Shown here: piece after piece, positions 41,000 to 48,330 of the stretch
How the letters are laid out: each line of letters begins with the position of its first letter
Numbering within the stretch: the stretch's first letter is position 1
The notes under the pieces: model-generated
What the model was told of the DNA's origin: nothing
Database searches by the model: none
Seen by the model: only the letters and a program-made list of their open reading frames with translations
DNA from: JBPYFK01 sp051984675
GTDB lineage: Bacteria; Actinomycetota; Actinomycetes; Mycobacteriales; Pseudonocardiaceae
NCBI GenBank assembly: GCA_051984675.1
Contig: JBPYFK010000179.1
Span: forward strand, 1 to 49,130
Direction of reading: 5' to 3'
Length of the DNA stretch: 49,130 bases
Made by a program: the position numbers and the translations under genes

Positions 41000-41644
41000 T
41001 TAGACGTCTTCGGCCTCGTCGCACGCGAACACAGTGATGACCACATCGGCGGTAACGGCGGTCCGAGCAACCTGCTCCGCGTTGGACTGATCAGAACCGA
41101 GCGCCCGAGCTACTGCCTGGTCACGGGTACGGCCGTGCTGCTGATGCCGGGCGATCAGCCGATCCCGGCGCACCTGCTCTGGGGGAGCCAGGAACCACAC
41201 CGCATCCAGGAGGGCACGAATCCGGCACCAGGGCTTGACGGGCAACAGCAGATAGTTTCCCTCGGTGACAACCAGGGGAACTTCCCGTGGTACCGGTACC
41301 GCGCACGCCACGGGTTCCTCGATTTCCCTGCGAAACTCCGGCGCATACACCGTTGCGCCGCTGGCGAGGTTGGCACCGTTGCCCCGCAGCCGGATCAGCA
41401 GGTCGACGTACCCGACCGCGTCAAACGTCTCTGGTGCGCCCGCTTGCGGTCGACCCGCTCGAGGCGCTCCAGCTCACGCTGTGTGAGGTGGAACCCGTCC
41501 ATGGCGACCAGCGCGCTCCCGCCCAACGCGTCGACCAGTTGTTGGCTCAGCGTGGACTTCCAGCACCGGGCGGCCCGCAGACACCGAGCAACCGCGGCTG
41601 CCTGGCCGGACTTCGGCGCGCGCCACCAACTCTGACCACGTCAC
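41000..41644 (-). pseudogene. frcK: FrcK-like nucleoside/sugar kinase gene broken by frameshifts
   Basis: Read on the minus strand, GTG 41644 starts MTWSELVARA; the frame then changes to give LLGVCGPPGAG, changes again inside the P-loop to give KSTLSQQLVDALGG followed by ALVAMDGFHLTQRELERLER, and changes a third time before GAPETFDAVGYVDLLIRLRG and VYAPEFRREIEEPVACAVPV to the stop at 41000. The joined reading is a P-loop kinase of the uridine-kinase-like group found as frcK behind fructose ABC transporters. As written, no frame gives a whole protein, and the Walker A motif itself is split. It is the last gene of the frcBCA operon, 27 nt from frcA. Base-call errors remain possible. Confidence 0.8.
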
Positions 41645-41671
41645 CGCTGTGGCACCGCTGGAGGTCGGCGG

Positions 41672-42514
41672 TCACGGCTGGCGGCCCGAGCGCACCCCGG
41701 CGTTGTGCGGCACTTCTTCGACATCGCCATCGGCGCTGATCCGCAACGCGCCGGTGATCAGCCCCACGACGTCGTTCATCGTGACGTGCTGGGGTGAGAC
41801 CACCCCGACCCGCCTGCCCAGCCGGTGCACGTGGACGCGGTCGGCGATGTCGAAGACCTGCGGCATGTTGTGACTGATCAGCACGACCGGGATACCGCGC
41901 TGCTTGATCCTCGCGATCAGGTCTATCACCTTCGCCGACTCCGCCACGCCGAGCGCGGCGGTCGGCTCGTCCATGATCACGACCTGGGTGCCGAAGGCCG
42001 CTGCCCTGGCCACCGCGACACCCTGACGTTGCCCGCCGGAGAGCGTCTCGACGGGCTGCGTCATCGATTTGACGCTGATGTCCAGGTCGTCGAGCACCCG
42101 TTGTGCCTCGGCCCGCATGGCCCGCGTGTCCAGCTGCCGGAACACCCGGCCGAGCAGTCCCGGCTTGCGCCGTTCCCTGCCCAGGAAAAGGTTCGTCGCG
42201 ATGTCCTGGGCTGGCGCGAGAGCGAGGTCCTGGTACAGGGTTTCGATCCCGTGCCGGCGCGCGTCCAGCGGGCCGTGGAAACGCACCGGGGCGCCACCGA
42301 CCCGGATCTCGCCGGCGTCCGGGAGGAGCGCGCCGGACAAGGCCTTGATCAGGCTCGACTTTCCGGCCCCGTTGTCGCCGACCACGGCGAGAATCTCCCC
42401 GGGCAGCAGGTCGAAGTCCGCGCCGTTGATGGCGATCACCCGGCCGTAGCTCTTGACCAGGCCGCGTGCGGCCAGGACGGGGCCGGTCGACAGCGTTTCG
42501 GTCGGCTCGGTCAC
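41672..42514 (-). CDS. frcA: Sugar ABC transporter ATP-binding protein (FrcA-like, single ABC domain)
   Basis: The 280-residue ATPase has Walker A VVGDNGAGKSSLIKALSGAL, signature LSGGQRQGVAVARA, Walker B VVIMDEPTAALGV and H-loop VLISHNMPQVF. It has one ABC domain, unlike the double-domain RbsA/XylG, which fits the FrcA subgroup. GTG 42514 overlaps the permease stop (GTGA) and has GGGAGG six to seven bases upstream. It energises import with the permease and binding protein of the same operon. Fructose is suggested only by the FrcA-type layout and the frcK-like gene behind it. Confidence 0.9.
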   Translation of the reverse strand: MTEPTETLSTGPVLAARGLVKSYGRVIAINGADFDLLPGEILAVVGDNGAGKSSLIKALSGALLPDAGEIRVGGAPVRFHGPLDARRHGIETLYQDLALAPAQDIATNLFLGRERRKPGLLGRVFRQLDTRAMRAEAQRVLDDLDISVKSMTQPVETLSGGQRQGVAVARAAAFGTQVVIMDEPTAALGVAESAKVIDLIARIKQRGIPVVLISHNMPQVFDIADRVHVHRLGRRVGVVSPQHVTMNDVVGLITGALRISADGDVEEVPHNAGVRSGRQP

Positions 42515-43503
42515 TGTTGCCTCCCTCGGGCGAACCGGTCCAGCGCGACGGCGCCGATCACCAGCGTGCCGGTGGCGACGTCCTGGTAGAGCGCGTCGAT
42601 GCCGAGTTGGGTGAGGCCGGAACTGAGCACGGACACGATGAGCGCACCGAGCAGGGTTCCCAGCACGCTGCCGCGCCCGCCGAACAGGCTGGTGCCGCCC
42701 AGAACGACGGCCGTGATCGACTGCAGATTGCCGAGCTGGAAGGCATTCGGGTCGGCATTGGGGACCCGACCAAGCGCTTGCCAGGCCGCGACGCCGTAGA
42801 TCAGGCCCGCGATCACGTACACGCTGATCATCGTGCGGCGCACGTGAATCCCGGACAGCCGCGCGGCTTCGGGGTCGTTGCCGATGGCGTAGACGTGCTT
42901 GCCCCAGGCGGTGCGGGTGAGCGCGTACCACAGGCCCAGGTACATCACCAAGCCCACGACCATGCCCATGGTGATTTCGACGTAGCCGAAAAGGTACTGG
43001 CGCGTGCCGAGAAAGCCCAGCACCGGATCGTTGGCCGGGAAGCTCTGGCCGTTGGCGTACAACCGTCCGGCGGCGGTGAGGATGGTCAGCATGCCGAGCG
43101 TGACGATGAACGGCGGCAACCGCAGCGAGGTGACCAGCGTGCCGATCACCAGCCCGACGAGGATCGTGACGACGAGCCCGATCACGATCGCGGCTGGGGC
43201 GGCGGTGCCGTGCAGCACGAGGTTCGCCATCAGCAGCGTTCCGAGCACGGTGTTGGCGTTGTTGGACAGATCGATCCCGTTGGTCAGGATGATCACGGTC
43301 TGCCCCAGCGCCATCGTCCCCACCACCAGCGACTGCTGAACGACCAGCGACAGGTTGTCCATGGTGAGGAAGGTGGACGTGCTCGCGGCGAACACCACGA
43401 TCGCCACCACGAGTGCCAGCGCGGGTCCTGCCGTCGGCGTGCGCAGCAGGAACTCGCCCAGATTGGTCTTGTCCTGGTCTTTGGCTGCAGTAGCTGTGGT
43501 CAC
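42511..43503 (-). CDS. frcC: Sugar ABC transporter permease (FrcC/RbsC-like)
   Basis: The 330-residue protein has eight to ten membrane helices of the BPD_transp_2 family, with QTVIILTNGIDLSNNANTVL near residue 65, YAIGNDPEAARLSGIHVRRT near 195 and ITAVVLGGTSLFGGRGSVLG near 265. These are family signatures of ribose/fructose/xylose-type permeases. GTG 43503 follows GAAAGAGG at about 6 nt. The gene lies 83 nt after the binding-protein gene and overlaps the ATPase gene by four bases. Confidence 0.93.
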   Translation of the reverse strand: MTTATAAKDQDKTNLGEFLLRTPTAGPALALVVAIVVFAASTSTFLTMDNLSLVVQQSLVVGTMALGQTVIILTNGIDLSNNANTVLGTLLMANLVLHGTAAPAAIVIGLVVTILVGLVIGTLVTSLRLPPFIVTLGMLTILTAAGRLYANGQSFPANDPVLGFLGTRQYLFGYVEITMGMVVGLVMYLGLWYALTRTAWGKHVYAIGNDPEAARLSGIHVRRTMISVYVIAGLIYGVAAWQALGRVPNADPNAFQLGNLQSITAVVLGGTSLFGGRGSVLGTLLGALIVSVLSSGLTQLGIDALYQDVATGTLVIGAVALDRFARGRQQ

Positions 43504-43586
43504 CGGATACCTCTTTCAGCCTGGACCTCGCGGTGAGCAGCCGCATGGTGGCGACGTCGGCGCCGCCACCGTCGCGGCTTCAACTG

Positions 43587-44636
43587 TCATTGGCCGGACA
43601 CTGGACCCCAGCAGTTCTGCTGACCGAAGGCGAGATCCTGGGCCTGCACACCGGGAACGGGTACACCCGCCACGAGGGCGGCTCCGGTGTTGGTGAAGCC
43701 GCTGGGCTTCTTGCCGCTCTTGGCGAACTCCACGGCGGCGTCCACGGCCATCTGCGCCATCTTCTTGGGGAACTGCACCACGGTCGCCCGCAACTGGCCG
43801 TCCTTGATGGCCTGGACGGCCTGGCAGCCACCGTCGATCGAGGCGAGAACCACCGAGTTCGTCAGGCCCTTGGCCTGCAGCGCGGCATAGGCACCGCGTG
43901 AGCTCGGCTCATTGAGCGTGTAGATGGTGTTCGCGTCCGGTGACCGTTGCAGCAGGTTCTCCACCGCCTGCTGTGCGGTGTTCTGGTCGCCGTTGGCCGG
44001 CTGCGCGCCCAGGATGTGCGAGTCGTTGCCGGATAGGCCCATTCCCTGCAGGAACCCGTTGTGCCGCTGCTCGTTGACGCTGGAACCCGGCGTTCCGTCG
44101 ACCATCAGCACCTTGGGGTCCTTACCCGCCAGCACTGCCTTGTCGTAGGAGCCCTGCAGCCGGCCCGCCTCGGTGTTGTCGGTGGCATACGTCGCGTCGA
44201 CCGCGCTCGGCGGGTCGGTTTGCGTGTCCAGGGCGATGACCAGAATCCCGCGATCGCGGGCCTGCTTGACCGCGTTCAGCACGCTGGTGGAGTTGCTCGG
44301 GGTGATCATGATGGTGTTCACGCCCTGCTGGACGAGGTTCTCGATCGCGGTGACCTGACCGTCGTTGTCCCCGTCGAACTTGCCGGCCAGTGCGATCAGT
44401 TGCGCGCCCTGCTTGTTCGCCTCCTGCTGGGCGGCATCCCGGAGCGTGACGAAGTACGGGTTGCTGTCGGTCTTGGTGACCAGCCCGATCTTGGCCTGCC
44501 CATTACTCCCGCTGGCGGTGCCGCTAGTGCGCTGACTGGTGCATCCGGTCAGCGCGAACGCGGCGACGGCGAGTAACGCGACACCCATCCGCACGACCGG
44601 ACGCCGGTCGACACAGCGGAGACCACGTCGTCCCAT
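43587..44636 (-). CDS. frcB: Sugar-binding lipoprotein of ABC importer (FrcB/RbsB-like)
   Basis: The 349-residue protein has a signal sequence with lipobox LTGC near residue 32 and a Ser/Gly linker, followed by a periplasmic-binding protein type-1 domain: IGLVTKTDSNPYFVTLRDAA, IENLVQQGVNTIMITPSNST, ILVIALDTQTDP and VLMVDGTPGSSVNEQRHNGF. This is the ribose/fructose-binding class. ATG 44636 has GGGAGGGG about 5 nt upstream. It is the first gene of the frcBCAK-type operon. The LacI operator at 44713-44736 lies 76 nt before its start. Confidence 0.93.
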   Translation of the reverse strand: MGRRGLRCVDRRPVVRMGVALLAVAAFALTGCTSQRTSGTASGSNGQAKIGLVTKTDSNPYFVTLRDAAQQEANKQGAQLIALAGKFDGDNDGQVTAIENLVQQGVNTIMITPSNSTSVLNAVKQARDRGILVIALDTQTDPPSAVDATYATDNTEAGRLQGSYDKAVLAGKDPKVLMVDGTPGSSVNEQRHNGFLQGMGLSGNDSHILGAQPANGDQNTAQQAVENLLQRSPDANTIYTLNEPSSRGAYAALQAKGLTNSVVLASIDGGCQAVQAIKDGQLRATVVQFPKKMAQMAVDAAVEFAKSGKKPSGFTNTGAALVAGVPVPGVQAQDLAFGQQNCWGPVSGQ

Positions 44637-44712
44637 CTGTTCCCTCCCCTGATCGTCGGCCTTGCTTGGCCGCTGACAGGTGCACGAAAGTTAGGGCTCA
44701 CCAAGCCGGCTG

Positions 44713-44736
44713 GCAAGCGTTTGCGCAAACGCTTGC
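44713..44736. promoter_or_regulatory. 24-bp perfect palindromic LacI operator
   Basis: The half GCAAGCGTTTGC is followed directly by its exact complement, giving a perfect 24-bp palindrome with the central CG step typical of LacI-family sites. It lies in the divergent region, 76 nt from the frcB start and 37 nt from the LacI start, so it can control both. Confidence 0.92.
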
Positions 44737-44773
44737 TGCGATCCGAGCAATCCTGGTCCAGGGCGGAGTTGCC

Positions 44774-45787
44774 GTGACGATGCGTGATGTTGCCCGCCTC
44801 GCGGGAGTGTCCATAACGACGGTGTCTCACGTGGTGAACGGGACGCGGACGGTGGCCGCCGAGACCAAGGCACGCGTGCTCAACGCGGTCGCCGCCACCG
44901 GCTACACCGGCAACGTGCTCGCCCGGTCGCTGGTGACCGGTGGCACCGGTTCGCTGGGTGTAGCCGTGTCTCTGGTCGCCAACCCATATTTCACCGAGTT
45001 GATCCGGGCGATCGAAGGCGAGGCCGCCAAGGACGGCTGCACGCTGCTGCTCGCCGACACCCGCGACGAGCCGGACGCCGAGCAGAAAGCGATTCGCACG
45101 CTGCGTTCCCGCCGCGTGGACGGGCTCTTGCTGGCGCCGTCAGCGATGGCCACCCGCACGGTGTTGCCCGAGTTGCACCAGCTGAAGGTTCCGATCGTGC
45201 TGATCGACCGGCTCGCCGACGGCAACCACGTCGATCAGGTCGGCACCGAGAACGTGCACGCGACCGCCGACATGGTGCGGCATCTCGCCGAGCACGGCCA
45301 TCGCAGGATCGGGCTGGTGCGCGGCGCATCGGGGCTGGCGACCACGCTGGAGCGCGTGCGCGGCTACCGGCTCGGGCTGAACCGAGCCGGTCTGCCGTGG
45401 AATCCGTCGCTGGTGGTCTCCGGCGAGTCGACCACTCCAGCCGCACGCACGGCACTGCACCACCTGATGGCGCTGGAAGCGCCGCCCACAGCCGTGATCG
45501 CGGCGAACAACAACATGATGGTCGGCGTGCTACACGCCGCGCGGGAGCGCGGCCTGCGCCTCGGCACCGACCTCGCACTGGTCGGCTACGACGACGTCGA
45601 GTGGGCCGACCTGGTCGATCCCCCGATCTCGACGGTCGGTCAGCCGATCGACCAGATCGGGCGGACCGCCGTGCGCTTGCTGCTGGCTCGCATCGCTGAC
45701 CCGGACCGTGCGCCCCAGACCGTCCGGCTGCCCCCTCGCATGCTCCTGCGGGGATCATGCGGCTGCGCCCTCAACAGTCCACAGTGA
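44774..45787 (+). CDS. LacI-family transcriptional regulator of the frcBCAK-type operon
   Basis: The 337-residue protein starts with the helix-turn-helix VTMRDVARLAGVSITTVSHV and hinge (NVLARSLVTG), followed by a sugar-binding-protein-like domain (LGVAVSLVANPYFTELIRAI, RVDGLLLAPSAMATRTVLPE, VGYDDVEWADLVDPPISTVG). GTG 44774 has GGAG at 5-nt spacing; the ATG two codons later is an alternative. It likely represses the divergent importer operon through the 24-bp palindrome and is released by the imported sugar or its phosphate. It converges with the IclR gene with only 2 nt between stops. Confidence 0.94.
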   Translation: MTMRDVARLAGVSITTVSHVVNGTRTVAAETKARVLNAVAATGYTGNVLARSLVTGGTGSLGVAVSLVANPYFTELIRAIEGEAAKDGCTLLLADTRDEPDAEQKAIRTLRSRRVDGLLLAPSAMATRTVLPELHQLKVPIVLIDRLADGNHVDQVGTENVHATADMVRHLAEHGHRRIGLVRGASGLATTLERVRGYRLGLNRAGLPWNPSLVVSGESTTPAARTALHHLMALEAPPTAVIAANNNMMVGVLHAARERGLRLGTDLALVGYDDVEWADLVDPPISTVGQPIDQIGRTAVRLLLARIADPDRAPQTVRLPPRMLLRGSCGCALNSPQ

Positions 45788-45789
45788 AC

Positions 45790-46599
45790 TCAGACCGAGC
45801 GGTGCGGTAGGCGCACGGCGAGTTCCTTCGCCGCTTGGCGCAGTGGTTCGAGGTAGGCGAGCATCTGCTCGACCGAGCTACGGAATGCTGGTGCGGCGGT
45901 GGACAGGGCGGCCATGGCTGTGCCGCTGGGGCTCAGCACCGGCACACCGATCGCGAGGATGCCCTGCTCGTGCTCTTCGTCGGCGATCGCGTAGCCGTCC
46001 CGGCGAACCTTGTCGATCTCCTCGCGGAACCGGTTTCGATCCGTGATCGTTTTCGGTCCTGTCGCCGGAAGTTCCAGGGCGTCGAGCACCTCGGTACGGG
46101 CCGGCTCCGCCGCGAAGGCGACCAGGCACTTGCCCATGGACGTGCAGTGCAGGGGCCCGCGGCGCCCTGGCGCGCCGGTGATCTGCACCTGTTGCGCGCC
46201 TTCCACGACATGCACGTACAGCTGGTGGTGCCCATCGAGGACGGACATGAGCGTGGATTCTCCGGTCTGCTCGGTGATCCGTTGCAGGACCGGGGTGGCG
46301 ATGTCGCTGAAGCCGCGCGCGTGCAGCACGCCCTGGCCGAGTTCGAACATCCGCAGGCCGAGATTCCAGCGGCGCTCCTCGTCAAGGACCGCGAACTCCT
46401 CCCGCGCGATCGACGTGAGCAACCGATGCGTGGTGCTGACCGGGTAGCCAGCCTGCCGCGCCAGCTCCGAGAGCGTCATACCGCGCGGTGCGTCCCCGAG
46501 CAGCACGAGCAAGCGCAACGCCTTGCTCACCATGTCACCGCGCGCACCCGGTGCGCGGCGCTCGTCGGGCGAATCCGGCACGCCATCTCTTCCTGTCAT
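45790..46599 (-). CDS. IclR-family transcriptional regulator
   Basis: The 269-residue protein has an N-terminal winged helix-turn-helix (KALRLLVLLGDAPRGMTLSE, LARQAGYPVSTTHRLLTSI) at about residues 25-80 and an IclR effector domain (GPLHCTSMGKCLVAFAAEP; GYAIADEEHEQGILAIGVPV; GTAMAALSTAAPAF). Members such as KdgR control sugar-acid genes. It is divergent from the MFS transporter and KDG-kinase-like gene, so these are its likely targets. ATG 46599 has no clear ribosome site; ATG 46533 before SKALRLL is an alternative start. Confidence 0.93.
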   Translation of the reverse strand: MTGRDGVPDSPDERRAPGARGDMVSKALRLLVLLGDAPRGMTLSELARQAGYPVSTTHRLLTSIAREEFAVLDEERRWNLGLRMFELGQGVLHARGFSDIATPVLQRITEQTGESTLMSVLDGHHQLYVHVVEGAQQVQITGAPGRRGPLHCTSMGKCLVAFAAEPARTEVLDALELPATGPKTITDRNRFREEIDKVRRDGYAIADEEHEQGILAIGVPVLSPSGTAMAALSTAAPAFRSSVEQMLAYLEPLRQAAKELAVRLPHRSV

Positions 46600-46730
46600 C
46601 GCAGTTCACACCGTTCTGGATGGTCCTGGGCGCCGGTTTCGCCGGCGTATGCACCCACCGCGGAGGTTGACGCCCGACCGCACCCTGCCTAATCTTCCCT
46701 CCCATCGTTCGTTCCGCATAACAGTAAAGC

Positions 46731-46746
46731 TTCCCGTATTACGGAA
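46731..46746. promoter_or_regulatory. Candidate IclR operator (CCGTATTACGG core)
   Basis: CCGTA-T-TACGG at 46734-46744 is a perfect inverted repeat flanked by TT and AA, giving a TTCCG/CGGAA pattern on the minus strand. A related half-site TTCCGCATAAC occurs 20 bp upstream at 46712. It lies 31 nt before the MFS start codon in the divergent IclR-MFS region. Confidence 0.6.
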
Positions 46747-46776
46747 AACAAGTTGGGGCGTACAAGGGAGTTCGCC

Positions 46777-48078
46777 GTGTCTACACCCTCCCCGAGCTCA
46801 CCCGCGGAACTGGGCAGACAGCGCTGGATGCGCCTGCTTCCGGTCGCGTTCGTGACCTACTCGCTGGCCTACCTCGACCGGTCGAACTTCTCCATCGGCG
46901 TCGCCGGCGGCATGAAGGCCGACCTCGCCCTTTCCGGGGCCATGTCGTCGTTGATCGGCGCTTCGTTCTTCCTCGGCTACTGCGTGTTCCAGATCCCCGG
47001 CACCGTCTACGCCGAGCGCCGCAGCGTCCGCACTCTGATCTTCTGGTGCACCCTGGCCTGGGGATTTCTCGCCGCCGCTCAAGGTGTCGTGAACAGCGCG
47101 ACGCTGCTGCTCGTGGATCGGTTCCTGCTCGGTGCGGTCGAGGCGGCCGTGCTGCCGGCGATGGTGGTGTTCCTGGCACGCTGGTTTTCCAAGGGGGAGC
47201 GCGGCAGTGCCAACGCGATCCTCATTCTGGGCAACCCCATTACCGTGATGTGGCTCAACGCCGTGTCGGGATACCTCGTCGAGCTGACCAGTTGGCGGGC
47301 CATGTTCGTCATCGAGGGACTTCCGGCCATCCTGTGGGCCTTCGTCTTCCGCGCGCTGGTGGCCGACCACCCGCGCGAGGCCACCTGGTTGAACGCTTCC
47401 GAACGGACGGGCGTCCTCGCCGCGCTGGAGGCGGAGAACCGCCAGACGACCGAGGCCCGCACGTTCGGCGAAGCGCTGCGTTCCCGTCCCGTGGTCCTGC
47501 TGTCCGTGCAGTATCTCCTGTGGAGTGTCGGCGTGTACGGCCTGGTCTTCTGGCTGCCCAGCATCGTCAAAGCCGGAAGCGGCCAGGGAATCGGCTCGAG
47601 TGGCTTGCTGTCGGCCATACCGTTCGGCGTTGCCGCCCTGCTGATGGTCGTCAACTCCCGAGCCTCGGACCGAACCGGCAGCCGGCCCCGGTTCGTGTGG
47701 CCGTGGCTGCTGCTCGGCGGAGTCGCTTTCTACCTATCTTACCTGGTGGGGGCGCACTATTTCTGGGTGGCGTTCGCACTGCTCGTGGTCGCTGGCGGCG
47801 CCATGTACGCGCCCTATGGCCCCTACTTCGCCTACGTGTCGGAAACGCTGCCGAAGAACTTCGCCGGTGCGGGGGTGGCATGCGTGAACACCGCCGGGTC
47901 GCTTGGCGGGTTCGTCGGCACCTACCTGGTCGGGTGGCTCACCAGCGCGACGGGCACCACGGCGGCGTCGTTCGTGCTCATGGCCACGACGATGCTGCTC
48001 GCAGCACTGCTCATTCCACTGGTCCGCAGGGGCTCGTACAACCTCGCGGAAGCCCCGGCGAAGGCGGGCGCTCCGTGA
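46777..48078 (+). CDS. MFS transporter, anion:cation symporter (ACS) family, sugar-acid type
   Basis: The 433-residue protein has 12 helices. Helix 1 carries SLAYLDRSNFSIGVAGGMKA (the YxDRxN family motif of ACS transporters), followed by GYCVFQIPGTVYAERRSVRT, LLGAVEAAVLPAMVVFLARW (motif with R and E) and WLPSIVKAGSG. This family takes up hexuronates, galactonate, glucarate or phthalate. GTG 46777 has AAGGGAG seven bases upstream. The downstream KDG-kinase-like start overlaps its stop by GTGA, so transport and phosphorylation were once coupled. It is probably controlled by the divergent IclR gene. Confidence 0.92.
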   Translation: MSTPSPSSPAELGRQRWMRLLPVAFVTYSLAYLDRSNFSIGVAGGMKADLALSGAMSSLIGASFFLGYCVFQIPGTVYAERRSVRTLIFWCTLAWGFLAAAQGVVNSATLLLVDRFLLGAVEAAVLPAMVVFLARWFSKGERGSANAILILGNPITVMWLNAVSGYLVELTSWRAMFVIEGLPAILWAFVFRALVADHPREATWLNASERTGVLAALEAENRQTTEARTFGEALRSRPVVLLSVQYLLWSVGVYGLVFWLPSIVKAGSGQGIGSSGLLSAIPFGVAALLMVVNSRASDRTGSRPRFVWPWLLLGGVAFYLSYLVGAHYFWVAFALLVVAGGAMYAPYGPYFAYVSETLPKNFAGAGVACVNTAGSLGGFVGTYLVGWLTSATGTTAASFVLMATTMLLAALLIPLVRRGSYNLAEAPAKAGAP

Positions 48079-48155
48079 CGGACAGGGTGGACGCAGTGAC
48101 CTTCGGCGAGGTCATGGCGATGTTCGTCGCAACCGACGAGCAGCCACTGCACGAG
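48075..48155 (+). pseudogene. kdgK: 2-keto-3-deoxygluconate kinase-like (PfkB) gene, 5' fragment cut by IS element
   Basis: GTG 48075 overlaps the MFS stop (GTGA). The 27 codons MTDRVDAVTFGEVMAMFVAT plus DEQPLHE match the N-terminus of PfkB sugar kinases of the KdgK group (VTFGEVMA...). The frame then enters the IS end and stops six codons later at 48172-48174. The rest of the gene, if it survives, should lie beyond the right edge of the window on the other side of the element. The kinase would phosphorylate KDG, the product of uronate breakdown. Confidence 0.8.
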
Positions 48156-48330
48156 TTGACTTCCTCCCGGCCCTAAAGGGCCGGGATTCCCATCCGGCTC
48201 GCGCCGGATAGTTCCTGCTTCGTAGCCGACTGCGGAAGGGAGGACCCTTGCCGTCTGACATCAGCTCCACAGGCTTCGCCAGGGTTCTCCCTGGCTACGG
48301 CTCGACCAGCCGCAAGGATGTTCTTCGCCG
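48156..48330 (-). ncRNA. Predicted TnpB omega RNA (reRNA) scaffold at IS right end
   Basis: In IS200/IS605 elements the guide RNA is made from the 3' part of tnpB through the right end into flanking DNA. Here two hairpins fit: ATCCGGC-TCGC-GCCGGAT at 48192-48209 and CCCGGCCC-TAAA-GGGCCGGG at 48166-48185. The guide would be read from the minus strand of 48136-48155. The 5' limit given is only approximate. Confidence 0.55.
48166..48185. repeat. Right-end hairpin of the IS element
   Basis: A perfect 8-bp stem CCCGGCCC/GGGCCGGG with loop TAAA, typical of the subterminal hairpins recognised by HUH transposases. The tnpB stop codon (TAG, minus strand) lies at its loop-stem border. Confidence 0.88.

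Noticed and set aside
41672..44636. Naming the importer as ribose (rbs) or xylose system
   Set aside because: The ATPase has one ABC domain and a uridine-kinase-like gene follows, which fits frc better; still, the sugar is not proven.
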